From: Flavobacteriales bacterium | GTDB taxonomy: Bacteria; Bacteroidota; Bacteroidia; Flavobacteriales_C; GCA-002722245 | Reading direction: 5' to 3' | Assembly: GCA_023251095.1 (NCBI GenBank) | Contig: JAHEZL010000018.1 | Coordinates: 42,822-106,821 of the forward strand | Length of the DNA stretch: 64,000 nt | The notes under the pieces: model-generated | Databases searched by the model: none | What the model was told of the DNA's origin: nothing | What the model saw: only the letters and a program-made list of their open reading frames with translations | Shown here: piece after piece, positions 25,599 to 35,575 of the stretch | Layout: the number at the start of each line of letters is the position of its first letter | How positions within the stretch are numbered: position 1 is the stretch's first letter | Position numbers and translations under genes: made by a program

Positions 25599-27083
25599 TT
25601 ACCTCGCAAGAATAATAAACTCTATTCTTCTGTTTTTGGCTCTGCCTTTATCGGTTTTGTTTGTCGCCACCGGTGACGATTCACCATAACCTTTGTATGA
25701 CAAGCGGGATGAGGCTATCCCATGATCAGTAAGGTATTTACAAACTGCTTTTGCCCTGTTGTAGGACAAGGTCATATTTGCGGCATCACTGCCCACATAA
25801 TCGGTGTGGCCGTCGACTTCAATTTTAACTTTCGGATATTTATTTAAATAGAAAACAACGTTATCCAAAATCGGTTTGGATTCTGCTTTGATGACATAAG
25901 AATTGAATTCAAAATGAATGTTTTCAATCACGTAACGCTCGCCAACATGCAAACTTCCCGATAAACTATCGTCAACATCCGTAGCAGGGAGTTTATCATT
26001 GATCAACTGAATGATTTGTAATGAATCCAGATATTTCACCTGCATTACTTCCAGTGCTCCCACTCTATCTTCCAAAGCAGCATTCAATGAATCGAGCTCT
26101 TTGTTTTTATCATTGAGTTTTTTCACAGCCAAAACCAAACTATCCAGTTGAAGCTCTTTTTTAGCTTCTTCTTCTTTTGGTATTTCCTTTTTGAAGGTAA
26201 TCAACACCAAAAACTCATGCGTTCCTCCCGAATAAGTTGATATTCCTTGTAATCCCGCACCATAGGAATAATAAAAAGTAAACAAATCGCTGGCTTTATA
26301 CTTAAACGACATCGACATGGCTTCCTGCGTGCGGTACAAAGCACCTATTCCGAATTTATTTTTAAAATCCAGCATAGCAGCTATTTCAGCTTGCATAAAA
26401 ACTCCCGGAAGATATCGTAAACCTAAACGGGGCTGTAAAGAAAAATCCTTATTCATATTGAATTTATAAGAAGCGTATGCTCCGTAATGTGCCTGCAAGC
26501 GATAAGAATTCAAATCGTTTTTAAAATATGATTTTGCCGAAGTGTTGAACATTTGCGTATGATACAATCCTGCTTCAAGATTTTTAAACTGATAATTCAA
26601 TCCGAAATCAACCCCCATAGCCAAGGCATGGTTATTCGGTCCAAGCGCTAAAATCACATCCGAATAATCATCCACTTTGGCATTGGTGAAATTCAAATAA
26701 GAATCATACAAACTTGCTTGAATTCCCAACGATAAAAAATGATCTTTTGCCACTTGTAATTTATACTTTCCTGCCAGGGAAGCTTTTGTTGTACGCAGGA
26801 AATTAATCTGATCATTTACAAAATTGAATCCTAACCCCACTTTTCCTTTAACAGGCAAATCCAAAGAAAGAAAAGAAGTTACCGGAGCCCCTTCTATGCC
26901 CGTCCACTGTCTTCTGTTAAACATCGCCAACTGTGTAGTTCCGGCATCTCCTGCTTTTGCCGGATTTACAAAAAACAAATTATTGAAATACAAATCCGTA
27001 GCCGGAACCTGCTGCGCAAAAAGTGAAGAAGACATCAGCAATGCCGCCAAAATAAATCGATATGTAAACAAATACATTCTCAT
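25599..27083 (-). CDS. PorP/SprF-like protein fused to an OmpA peptidoglycan-binding domain
   Basis: 494 residues from the ATG at 27083, which overlaps the upstream stop as ATGA; earlier in-frame ATGs lie inside the preceding gene. Layout: signal peptide (about 1-21, ending LFAQ), PorP/SprF-type outer-membrane domain (about 22-310; DLYFNNLFFVNPAKAGDAG and FNRRQWTGIEGAP are its hallmarks), a coiled-coil stretch (about 325-370; LVLAVKKLNDKNKELDSLNAALEDRV), and an OmpA C-terminal domain (about 390-494; GHTDYVGSDAANMTLSYNRA and GRAKNRRIEF). SprF-type proteins help secrete or anchor the adhesin encoded upstream. The OmpA part should tie the complex to peptidoglycan. It is the last gene of the SprB-like operon. 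Confidence 0.88.
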   Translation of the reverse strand: MRMYLFTYRFILAALLMSSSLFAQQVPATDLYFNNLFFVNPAKAGDAGTTQLAMFNRRQWTGIEGAPVTSFLSLDLPVKGKVGLGFNFVNDQINFLRTTKASLAGKYKLQVAKDHFLSLGIQASLYDSYLNFTNAKVDDYSDVILALGPNNHALAMGVDFGLNYQFKNLEAGLYHTQMFNTSAKSYFKNDLNSYRLQAHYGAYASYKFNMNKDFSLQPRLGLRYLPGVFMQAEIAAMLDFKNKFGIGALYRTQEAMSMSFKYKASDLFTFYYSYGAGLQGISTYSGGTHEFLVLITFKKEIPKEEEAKKELQLDSLVLAVKKLNDKNKELDSLNAALEDRVGALEVMQVKYLDSLQIIQLINDKLPATDVDDSLSGSLHVGERYVIENIHFEFNSYVIKAESKPILDNVVFYLNKYPKVKIEVDGHTDYVGSDAANMTLSYNRAKAVCKYLTDHGIASSRLSYKGYGESSPVATNKTDKGRAKNRRIEFIILAR

Positions 27084-29119
27084 TCTTTCGATCGTAAAAT
27101 GGTGATAGGTCCTGTTAAATTTTTTTGCATTTCGTCGCACTGAATAACATAAAAATATCCGCCGTCGGGCAATTCATTTCCATTGTCATCCTTTCCATTC
27201 CAGTCGTTATTATAGCCTTTAGCAGAATGGAAAACCGCTTGTCCCCAACGATTAAAAATAATCACTTTACAATCGTTGTATCCTGTAATATTGGTGATGG
27301 TCCAATTGTCGTTTTTACCATCGTTATTTGGAGTGATTAAATTATTGGGCTCAAGATTATAGTCTTTATTAACACTTACGTTTACAGTGTAAGAAGTGCT
27401 GCAACCTTTATCATTCGTTCCTTTAACAATGTATTGAGTGGAATTTTCTGGCGTGATATTCAATACCGGACTCTGACTGATCACTCCCGACTGATCGCTC
27501 CACGAAAAATCCAAAGCTCCGTTTGCCCAAAGCTGCATTGACGAACCTAAGCTCAACGAAGTATCGGAAGTATGGGTATAGCTTGGCGTTGAGTTGACCG
27601 TAAGTGATACCGATTTTTTAATAGAACAATTGTTCGCATCAAAAACAGTTAATTCATAATCATCTTCATTACTCACATAAATTACCGGATCAGTAGATGC
27701 ATTGCTCCAAATAAAGGTTTTACCGGCTAAACCAATTCCTTCCAAACGGGCACTGTCACCTTTACAAATTTCAACTGTTGGTGCCCAGATAGACGCTACA
27801 AGCAAAGGATATACTTCCACCGATTTCATCATGGTATCTATGCAACCTTTATCCGTTTCTACTCTTAAAAAAACATTGTAAGTCCCGGCTGTAGCATATA
27901 AATGTTTGGGCTGCGATGCCACCTCACCATTGCCATCATTAAAATCCCATATTCTGGATTCTATTTTATCAGCCGACTGAGATGCGTCGACAAAAGAAGA
28001 AAGCGCTCCGAAACAAACATTGGTATAAGAGAAATCAGCAATGGGTTTCGCCTTCACCGCATGATTTCTTTCAATAGAATCAACACATCCGAAAAAATTA
28101 ACCACCAATAATTTTACTTTATAAGTTCCCTTGTCGGGAAAGGCATAATCAGGTTCAAAAGCCATTGATGTATCTCCATTGCCAAAACTCCAGTAGTATT
28201 TTAACGTGGAAACAGAAGTAGCCGAAAGATTTGCAAACACAACAGGTTGATTTTCACAGGAAGGGTTTGTAAGAAAAGAAGCGCGCGGTTTGGGATAAAC
28301 AGAAATGGTTTTAATGGTATCATGAACACAACCTTTATCGGAAATTGTTCTCAATCCTACCAGCTCATGACCGGTTGAAAAATAACCATATTTGCTACTT
28401 TCCCCGATGCCGTCATCATATATTTTATCTCCGTTAAAATCCCATTGGTATTTAATGATATATCCACTTTCAATTTGCACATTTTCAGTAAAAACAGAAG
28501 TATCTCCGAGACAATTTGAAGAGGAAGAAAAATCAGATACCGGCTGAGGATAAACATGTACGTTTTTCTTTACCAGCGCTATACACCCGTCGCTGGTGCG
28601 TATTTTAAGTTCCACGTTATATATTCCTGAAGTATCAAAAGTCCAGAAAGGAGCAGTAGTTAATGTATCCGGATACAGAGATGAATCAAAAGTCCAGAAG
28701 TAGTTTTGCATTATTGAACCGTTGGCATCACTTGAATCTTTAGGACTCACCTTAGAAAAAACACAAACATCTTTTATTGAAAAGTCTGCTTTAGGAATAG
28801 GTAATACCGTTACAGCTTTATAAAAAGAGGCGGTATCTCCCATCACTGAAACCATGCGTAAACCAACCATAAAATTTCCATTGCCCGCAAAAGTGTAAAA
28901 AGCAATAGATCCCGCACCATCATCAAACTGACTATCATTATCAAAATCCCATTGATAAGCAACAATGCTATCGTTAGCAGGATTAAAGTTAGCGGTCAAA
29001 GGCATTTGCGTGTTTTCACAAACTTCCTGAAAAGTGAAATCAACAATGGGAACTGCATTTGCAGAAGCAAAAGCCAACAGAAAAAATGACACTATTGTAT
29101 TTCTTATTTCCCCCATCAA
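27080..29119 (-). CDS. PKD-repeat surface protein with type B T9SS sorting domain
   Basis: 679 residues. A signal peptide (about 1-22) is followed by five PKD-like modules at about 23-440, each with a YQWDFD/YYWSFG/RIWDFND-type core. Then come Ig-like segments (about 445-595), and the gliding-motility-associated C-terminal domain (about 600-679; NNLITPNNDGKNDNWTI, IFNRWGQAVF, WNGKDDNGNELPDGGYFYVI), which is the type B sorting signal. Type B substrates often stay attached through a partner SprF-like protein, here encoded by the next gene, overlapping by 4 bp. Its start also overlaps the preceding SprB-like gene by 4 bp. Probably a surface adhesin or scaffold. Confidence 0.88.
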   Translation of the reverse strand: MMGEIRNTIVSFFLLAFASANAVPIVDFTFQEVCENTQMPLTANFNPANDSIVAYQWDFDNDSQFDDGAGSIAFYTFAGNGNFMVGLRMVSVMGDTASFYKAVTVLPIPKADFSIKDVCVFSKVSPKDSSDANGSIMQNYFWTFDSSLYPDTLTTAPFWTFDTSGIYNVELKIRTSDGCIALVKKNVHVYPQPVSDFSSSSNCLGDTSVFTENVQIESGYIIKYQWDFNGDKIYDDGIGESSKYGYFSTGHELVGLRTISDKGCVHDTIKTISVYPKPRASFLTNPSCENQPVVFANLSATSVSTLKYYWSFGNGDTSMAFEPDYAFPDKGTYKVKLLVVNFFGCVDSIERNHAVKAKPIADFSYTNVCFGALSSFVDASQSADKIESRIWDFNDGNGEVASQPKHLYATAGTYNVFLRVETDKGCIDTMMKSVEVYPLLVASIWAPTVEICKGDSARLEGIGLAGKTFIWSNASTDPVIYVSNEDDYELTVFDANNCSIKKSVSLTVNSTPSYTHTSDTSLSLGSSMQLWANGALDFSWSDQSGVISQSPVLNITPENSTQYIVKGTNDKGCSTSYTVNVSVNKDYNLEPNNLITPNNDGKNDNWTITNITGYNDCKVIIFNRWGQAVFHSAKGYNNDWNGKDDNGNELPDGGYFYVIQCDEMQKNLTGPITILRSKE

Positions 29120-32100
29120 TACTGAACAATAAAACTACGCACTATATTAATTGAATCACTACTTACTTTTAAAAGATATTTTCCTTCAGCAAGAGAATTT
29201 ACAGGAATATCCAGTTTCAAAAAGTTTCCGTCAAAAAAAGTATTTTGCTGATACAACTCTTTTCCAAGAACATCAAAAAAATGAATTTGTACTGCCTCAT
29301 TTTTCACGAGCTCACTTGCAGTGATTTTAAGTGTTACCTGAGTACTGCTTGGTGATGGAAAAACAGAACACTGAATTCCTTCGGTATTATTTTCAACCAA
29401 TCCTATCGCACCAATAATTACCGATTGCTTCAAAGTATCGGAATTACAACTATTACTTGCCACCAGTGTTACCTCATAAATTCCATTGTGCGCAAAGGAG
29501 TGAATGGGAGAAACTACAGAACTTTGTCCGGCAACGTCACTAAAGGTCCAGGAATATAAATCCGCATATTGAGATTGATTGTTTACCGTCATTACTTTTC
29601 CGGCAACAAAAGAAGTGAAATCGGCTATAGCAACCTCTTTATTAAAAGGCACTGTTATTAAAGTATCAAAATTACAACCCTTACTATCATTAACAAAAAC
29701 ATCATGTTCTCCTCCTGTTAAACCATTGAAAGGACTTAGCGCAGGAACGTCATCTATAAAAAAAGAATATGCAGAATTACCACCCGAAACAGAAAGCATC
29801 ACTTCTCCGGAGCTTTCATTTTTACAATCCACACCAATAATATTATCTAGCGATAGATTTAATACCAGCGGCTCCTGTATAGAAACCCATTGTGATTTTA
29901 AACAACCTAAATCATCTTTTACTTTGGCCAGATAATTTCCTTGGTGCAGATTTTTAAACACTGCTGAAGACTGATACATACCATAAATAGAATAATGATA
30001 GGCTCCATTTCCACCCAAAGCATGAATATTGATTTCTCCGTCATTTTTTCCAAAACAAGTAATGTCCTGCTCATCAATATAAGCTATCGATAAAGGCAAA
30101 GCAGGTTCGCTTAAATGGATATCAATAGAATCCACACAAGCATTTTGATCTTTGGCATAAAAACGATAATCACCGGTAAATAAATCATCAAATTGATTGG
30201 AGTAAACAAAAGTAGCGGTCGTATTTTTTGCGTATTCAATAACACCGCTACCCCCTGTTCCATATAATTTAATGCTACCGGCAGAATCACCTTTGCATAA
30301 AATCTCTTTAAAAACAGAAGCACTCACATCAATAACAGAAGAAGGCTCAACAATAGTGACTCCTTTTGAATAACTGCATCCTTTAAAATCTTTAACGGTG
30401 GTTAAATAATTACCGGCGGCAAGATCAGTAAAATCAGGTGTTACATAAAAATGTATTCCGTCATCAATGGAATAAGAATATCCTCCGTTGGCACCCGAAG
30501 CGGCTATACTGATGCTTCCGTCGTTTAAGCCCAAACAGGATATATTTTCCTTTGCAATATCAATTAACAATGGAGTTGGTTCATTTAATTGATAAGCAAT
30601 AGTAGCATAACAACCGTTTGCATCAAAAATTTTAGTTTCATAATCTCCGTCTTTAAGATTGGCAAAATAGCCTGTATTCTGTGTCAATGTGCCTTCCCCT
30701 TCTTTTTTATTAGTGAACACATACGGATGTACTCCTCCCTGAGCTGTAAATTCAATAGACCCTGTGGCAGTACCACTACAAACCGGATTTTTTGCCTGAG
30801 TGTATGAAGCCGTTAAAGGAGTCGGCTCATTAATAGTAACATTTCTAACAGTTTTACAATTTCTAAAATCCAACACAACCACCTGATGAATGCCGCCGCT
30901 CAAAGAAGGGAAGGAAGGCTCAAATTGATAAATCCCTGCATCCAACGAATAAAAATAAGGCTGTAAACCGCTTGAAGTAGAAATATAAATAGCTCCGTTT
31001 AACGATCCTGCACAGTCAACATCCACTATAGAAAAAACAGGTTTCGGATTTGGGAAAACTTTTAAAGGTTTAACTACTGTATCGGTACAACCTTTATCAC
31101 TCAACACGCTCAATTGAATGTTGTAAGTACTGTCCCTCACATAAAAATGTTCAGGATTCACGTCATTCGGCAATGTGCTGCCATCAGCAAAATCCCACAT
31201 CAAATCCATTGTTCCCGAACTGATAGAACTCACGCTTTGAAATTTTGCGTTTGTACTATCACAAATGTCGGTCACTACAAAATTGGCAATCGGTGAAGGA
31301 TTTACTGTAATGGTTTTACTTAAAGTTCTAACGCATCCTTTGTTTGAAGTCGCTCTTAATCCTACTATGTAAGAATCGGTGGATACATATTTGTGTTTTG
31401 GATTTGCATTTACACTGGATGATCCATCTCCGAAATCCCATAAGTATGAAACTGTACCCAAATTTATTGTTGTTAAGTTTTGAGGCCTCAGTGAATCAAC
31501 AAAGCAAATATCACCAAAAGCAAAGGCTATCTGCGGCATAGGATCCACAACAACCGCCTGTATCAAAGTATCTTTACATCCATAAGAACTTGTACCAATC
31601 AGCGACACGTTAAAAGTACCGTCGGCAGTATATGTATAGGTCGGAGAAAACAAACTGCTTACTCCTCCTGCATTCGCAAAATCCCAGCTGTAAGAAGCAA
31701 TACTGTCAATATCTATGGTAGAGGAATTGGTATGGTTTGTTACACTTCCCAAACAAACTTCTGTAGAAGTAAAAGTAAGTTTCGGAGTTCCGTATACTTT
31801 TAATTGTACTAATGAGGAAGGAAAAGATCCGGCAGGATTGGTAACCACACAGCGGTATTGAAAACTATCGGCCAAGGCAACATTGTTTAAATACAAAGTA
31901 TCATCCGTTGCTCCCGCGATATTTACGCCGTTATGCTTCCATTGAAAAGTAAGCGGATTGGTTCCTGTTGCTTTAACAAAAAACAAAGTGTTCCGGGTTT
32001 GGCAAACAGTATCATTCACCGGCTGAGTGATAAAGGAAACCGAAACAGGATTAACAGTGATAGCAATTGATTTTAAATCGGATTTTATTCCACCCGGACC

Positions 32101-33099
32101 GTTATGGCCATCGTCATTTACCGAAATAGCCAAAGCATCTGCGCCAACATAATCGTCTACACTTTTATAAATTAAATTATTCAATGCAGTATTAACATTG
32201 GCTTGCTTGCCTGTAAAACACATGGCCGCATCTGAGGAACCGTCGCCCGAAGAGAAATTCAATCCGGCGATTGATGAAAGAGAAATAAATCCGTGAGTTG
32301 AACTCACACATACCGAAAGAGAATCGGTGCTGATGTCCTGGTCGTTAATAGAAATTCCCGCAACAGTTAAATTAGTGTTCTCAAAAACCGATTTAGCGCC
32401 CGGAACAGTAATTGCGGGAGCATCATTTACATTGGTGAGATTTATCGTTAAAGTTGCATCTTTAAAAAGAACCGGAGCACCGTTATCCGTGGCTCTTAAA
32501 CCAAGAGTAAATACAGGTGTTGTTTCAAAATCCACAGCCGACGAAATATTCACATATACTTGTCCGCTTATAGAATTAACAGCAAATGCATTCCCTGTAT
32601 TTCCTGAAATGATGAAATAAGATAATGTTTGTCCGGCATCCACATCTGTTCCCGTAAGAATAATTACATTGGTAGAATTCGCTAAGTTTTCAGCAATGGT
32701 AGCCGATGCGTTATTGTAATCAGGCGTTTCATTCACATCTGTAACCGTAACAGAAAAAACTTTATCAAAAGTTCCTCCGTTTCCGTCGTCAGCACGAATT
32801 CTTATGGAATAAGAAGATTTAGTTTCAAAATCAAAAACCGCAGAATTTTTTAAGGAAGTACCCACAATTGAAAAAGAAGCATTGTCGGCACTACCCACTC
32901 CTGCCACCAAAGAAAAAGATTGCACATCACCCAAATCAATGTCACTCGCACTTAAATTCCCAACAAGAGTTGCTGTGGCAGAATTTTCAGGGATTGTAGA
33001 AGCACTTAAGGAAATATCGGTAGGCGCAGAATTTACCGCCCATGAACAAATTGAAATGAAAGAAAAACAAATTAATAGTGCCCTGGTTTTCATTGCCAT
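29116..33099 (-). CDS. giant SprB-like adhesin with cadherin, Ig, PKD and SprB repeats
   Basis: 1327 residues. Signal peptide, then three cadherin-like modules (about 27-355; SFSLVAGVGSADNASFSIVG and the Asp-rich DVNETP/NVNDAP linkers), one Ig-like module (about 356-440), three PKD modules (about 440-690; YLWDFGDGSS), six or seven SprB repeats of about 75 residues (about 690-1140; GANGGYSYSIDDGIHFY and GGNGAYHYSI), a PKD-like segment, and a type A sorting domain at the end. SprB in Flavobacterium johnsoniae is a mobile gliding adhesin. A surface adhesin role for cell movement or substrate binding is inferred. A second ATG lies two codons after the first. The stop overlaps the next gene by 4 bp. 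Confidence 0.87.
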   Translation of the reverse strand: MAMKTRALLICFSFISICSWAVNSAPTDISLSASTIPENSATATLVGNLSASDIDLGDVQSFSLVAGVGSADNASFSIVGTSLKNSAVFDFETKSSYSIRIRADDGNGGTFDKVFSVTVTDVNETPDYNNASATIAENLANSTNVIILTGTDVDAGQTLSYFIISGNTGNAFAVNSISGQVYVNISSAVDFETTPVFTLGLRATDNGAPVLFKDATLTINLTNVNDAPAITVPGAKSVFENTNLTVAGISINDQDISTDSLSVCVSSTHGFISLSSIAGLNFSSGDGSSDAAMCFTGKQANVNTALNNLIYKSVDDYVGADALAISVNDDGHNGPGGIKSDLKSIAITVNPVSVSFITQPVNDTVCQTRNTLFFVKATGTNPLTFQWKHNGVNIAGATDDTLYLNNVALADSFQYRCVVTNPAGSFPSSLVQLKVYGTPKLTFTSTEVCLGSVTNHTNSSTIDIDSIASYSWDFANAGGVSSLFSPTYTYTADGTFNVSLIGTSSYGCKDTLIQAVVVDPMPQIAFAFGDICFVDSLRPQNLTTINLGTVSYLWDFGDGSSSVNANPKHKYVSTDSYIVGLRATSNKGCVRTLSKTITVNPSPIANFVVTDICDSTNAKFQSVSSISSGTMDLMWDFADGSTLPNDVNPEHFYVRDSTYNIQLSVLSDKGCTDTVVKPLKVFPNPKPVFSIVDVDCAGSLNGAIYISTSSGLQPYFYSLDAGIYQFEPSFPSLSGGIHQVVVLDFRNCKTVRNVTINEPTPLTASYTQAKNPVCSGTATGSIEFTAQGGVHPYVFTNKKEGEGTLTQNTGYFANLKDGDYETKIFDANGCYATIAYQLNEPTPLLIDIAKENISCLGLNDGSISIAASGANGGYSYSIDDGIHFYVTPDFTDLAAGNYLTTVKDFKGCSYSKGVTIVEPSSVIDVSASVFKEILCKGDSAGSIKLYGTGGSGVIEYAKNTTATFVYSNQFDDLFTGDYRFYAKDQNACVDSIDIHLSEPALPLSIAYIDEQDITCFGKNDGEINIHALGGNGAYHYSIYGMYQSSAVFKNLHQGNYLAKVKDDLGCLKSQWVSIQEPLVLNLSLDNIIGVDCKNESSGEVMLSVSGGNSAYSFFIDDVPALSPFNGLTGGEHDVFVNDSKGCNFDTLITVPFNKEVAIADFTSFVAGKVMTVNNQSQYADLYSWTFSDVAGQSSVVSPIHSFAHNGIYEVTLVASNSCNSDTLKQSVIIGAIGLVENNTEGIQCSVFPSPSSTQVTLKITASELVKNEAVQIHFFDVLGKELYQQNTFFDGNFLKLDIPVNSLAEGKYLLKVSSDSINIVRSFIVQY

Positions 33100-33137
33100 A
33101 CTTTACGCAGATAAAAAAAACAAGTTGCGTAATTTTA

Positions 33138-34097
33138 TCAGAAATAAAACCAGTAAAAATTCATGCCTTTGCCCGGCGTAAATTCCAATGTTGGAGAAGG
33201 AATTTTTAAAAAGCCGAAAGTATTGAATACCGTTCGTAAAAACTTATATTTTGTTTTAACTTTTGTGAGATCTACATCCAACGACAAATAAAACTGACTG
33301 TGTCTTTCAAAGGCCGGAATAGGAACTACTTTCCCATTGGAAGTTGAGGTTATAGCCGAAGACGGATTATTGGATCCTCCCGTCATACCATCTGCTCCGT
33401 AACCTGTAGCAATATTTAACCATTTCGGGAATTTAGTATTGTCGGATAAAAAAGAGGCCACATTGACTGACAACCAATAAGTTTGTCCGTTATAATCTTT
33501 CAGCCATTGCTGAGAAAGATTTTCCCCTAATTCATTCGGACGGTATTGCGCGTAAGGAGAAGTCATGAACGACCATTTGTAAGCAATGCGTTGTTCTTTC
33601 CAAAGCAATTGTTCTCCAATAAACAAAGCAGTCCCCGCTGCATCGGCAGCAAAATCGCCCGGAGAAAATCCCCATTCCGAAGAAAAACCATCCATCACTT
33701 CCACCACGGTGAGATACATAAATCCAAGAGTTCCACCCCATATCAAAGATTTTTTTTCATTCACCCCTGCCCATCTTAAAGCTTTGTATCCGCTTTGTCC
33801 AACGCTATAACCCGTTTGCGAATGTCCCAACTTATCCATTCCCTGCCATTCATCATTATCGTTGAAAAGGTGAAAAGATGACCTTGGATAATTCTCATAC
33901 CACAGCTGATCCAACAAAACCAAAGAGCCCACTGCTCCTACTAACTCAGTAGTCACTACTATGTTTTGCCGTTGCTGATTAAAAACAGGAGAAGGCTGAA
34001 AAAAAGATGTTTTTTTCAGCGAAGAAGAACTATCCGTTTGCGCACTAACAGATATTTGAATACAAAAAACAAATATCAACAGTCCCGCAAAACGCAT
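33138..34097 (-). CDS. DUF2279 (YfiM-like) family protein
   Basis: 319 residues with a signal peptide (about 1-19, ending SVSA). The conserved part runs from VGSLVLLDQLWYENYPRSSFHLFNDNDEWQGMDKLGHSQTGY through SEWGFSPGDFAADAAGTALF, matching DUF2279, a family of predicted envelope proteins with several hydrophobic stretches. Function is unknown. It lies 1 bp after the phosphohexomutase stop and 38 bp before the SprB-like gene, so all five genes from 35508 to 25599 could be co-transcribed. Confidence 0.8.
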   Translation of the reverse strand: MRFAGLLIFVFCIQISVSAQTDSSSSLKKTSFFQPSPVFNQQRQNIVVTTELVGAVGSLVLLDQLWYENYPRSSFHLFNDNDEWQGMDKLGHSQTGYSVGQSGYKALRWAGVNEKKSLIWGGTLGFMYLTVVEVMDGFSSEWGFSPGDFAADAAGTALFIGEQLLWKEQRIAYKWSFMTSPYAQYRPNELGENLSQQWLKDYNGQTYWLSVNVASFLSDNTKFPKWLNIATGYGADGMTGGSNNPSSAITSTSNGKVVPIPAFERHSQFYLSLDVDLTKVKTKYKFLRTVFNTFGFLKIPSPTLEFTPGKGMNFYWFYF

Positions 34098-34098
34098 A

Positions 34099-35508
34099 TC
34101 AATTCAACAATAATTTATGTGATTTTTCCAATAAAGAAAAAGCTTCTTTGCTGGATGACGACTCGCAATAAGTTCGTAAAACAGGCTCTGTTCCTGAAGG
34201 ACGAATCATTAACCATTCGTCATCTCCAAAGAAAAATTTATATCCGTCGATAGATTCCTGACGCGTAATTTTTCTTCCTGCAAATTCCGAATAAGAACCA
34301 TTTTTACAATTCTCCATCACTTTTTGTTTAAGTGCTTCGGTGAGGTGTAAGTCAATTCTTTCAAAGGCAAAAGCCCCCACTATTTCATAAACTTCCTGAA
34401 CCAGATCATCCAGAGTTTTTCCTGTTTTAGCCATGTATTCCCAAATGGTTAAACCCATCCAAACGCCGTCTCTTTCAGGGATATGGCCTTTAATAGCTAC
34501 TCCGCCCGATTCTTCTCCGCCTAGCAAAACATCTTCATTGATGAGGTGATCACAAACGTATTTGAATCCGATTTTGGTAGTGGTCACTTCCAAACCGAGG
34601 TGTTTGCATAATTTTTTAATTCTGTCGGAAACCGAAAAAGCGATCACCACTTTTCCATCCATCTTTTTGTATTTTCTGAGGTAAGTGATTAGCAACAAAA
34701 TAATGTGGTGCGAATCCACAAACTCTCCTTTGCTGTTGTAAAATCCCAATCTGTCAGCATCTCCATCGGTAGCCAATCCGCAATCAATATCCCCAGCCAG
34801 TTTTATCATTTCCGAAAACTCCAGCAAATTTCTGTGGATGGGCTCAGGAGCAGTACCGTCGAAACCCGGATTGTAATCGCAATGCAAAAAAGTAATATCA
34901 GGCAATAATCTGCGCATCACAAACTGTCCGGCACCGTACATCGCATCATAAGCGAAATTCAGCCCGCACTTTTTAATTAGATCCAAATCGAAATTGGCTT
35001 CCACTTTTTTGATGTACATCTCTTCCAGATCAACTTCTTTAAACAAACCTTGTTTTGTAAGATCAGCTAAAGAAATTGCTTCCAGATCATAGCCATGTTC
35101 ATCGGGAATCAAAGCCTCTACTTCGTCTACATTGTCGGAAAGCAAAGGTCCGCCGAATTCACCTTTCAATTTATATCCGTTGTAATCAGGTGGATTATGA
35201 CTGGCTGTAATCACCACTCCCAGAGCTGCACCCAACTCCAGAGTTCCCAAAGAAACCATTGGTGTAGTCACTATTCTATCGCTTAAATAAACTTTGATTC
35301 CTTCTTTACCGAGCACTTTGGCCACCGTTTCGGCAAATAACTTTCCGCCGAAGCGACAATCATATCCGATCACCACACCCTTTTGTTCCTTTTTCACCTT
35401 GCGCAACCACAACACCACCGCCTTTGAAACACGGGCCACATTATCTACTGTAAATTCCTTTGCTATAATGGCTCTCCAGCCGTCGGTACCAAATTTTATC
35501 TTCGTCAT
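34099..35508 (-). CDS. phosphoglucomutase/phosphomannomutase family protein
   Basis: 469 residues from the ATG at 35508 (MTKIKFGTDGWRA); the in-frame codons before it would add a non-conserved tail. This alpha-D-phosphohexomutase moves phosphate between C1 and C6 of a hexose. Family sites are all present: TASHNPPDYNGYK with the phosphoserine, the Mg loop DGDADR, the sugar loop GGEESGG, and the C-terminal phosphate loop RPSGTEP. Sugar specificity (glucose or mannose) cannot be told. It may feed exopolysaccharide or LPS synthesis. It is divergent from rarA. Confidence 0.9.
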   Translation of the reverse strand: MTKIKFGTDGWRAIIAKEFTVDNVARVSKAVVLWLRKVKKEQKGVVIGYDCRFGGKLFAETVAKVLGKEGIKVYLSDRIVTTPMVSLGTLELGAALGVVITASHNPPDYNGYKLKGEFGGPLLSDNVDEVEALIPDEHGYDLEAISLADLTKQGLFKEVDLEEMYIKKVEANFDLDLIKKCGLNFAYDAMYGAGQFVMRRLLPDITFLHCDYNPGFDGTAPEPIHRNLLEFSEMIKLAGDIDCGLATDGDADRLGFYNSKGEFVDSHHIILLLITYLRKYKKMDGKVVIAFSVSDRIKKLCKHLGLEVTTTKIGFKYVCDHLINEDVLLGGEESGGVAIKGHIPERDGVWMGLTIWEYMAKTGKTLDDLVQEVYEIVGAFAFERIDLHLTEALKQKVMENCKNGSYSEFAGRKITRQESIDGYKFFFGDDEWLMIRPSGTEPVLRTYCESSSSKEAFSLLEKSHKLLLN

Positions 35509-35528
35509 TGATTTAATTTTTTCGTGGC

Positions 35529-35536
35529 CAAATTTA
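35529..35536 (-). promoter_or_regulatory. TAnnTTTG (-7) element of the phosphohexomutase gene
   Basis: On the minus strand TAAATTTG matches the -7 consensus, 20 nt before the ATG at 35508. No -33 TTTG is found at normal spacing. Confidence 0.4.
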
Positions 35537-35560
35537 TGCAAAAATTAGTTTATAGTTTCT

Positions 35561-35568
35561 TATTTTTG
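35561..35568 (+). promoter_or_regulatory. TAnnTTTG (-7) element of rarA
   Basis: TATTTTTG matches the consensus and ends 7 nt before the TTG start of rarA, implying a very short or absent 5' leader. No matching -33 box was found. Confidence 0.4.
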
Positions 35569-35575
35569 AAAAACC

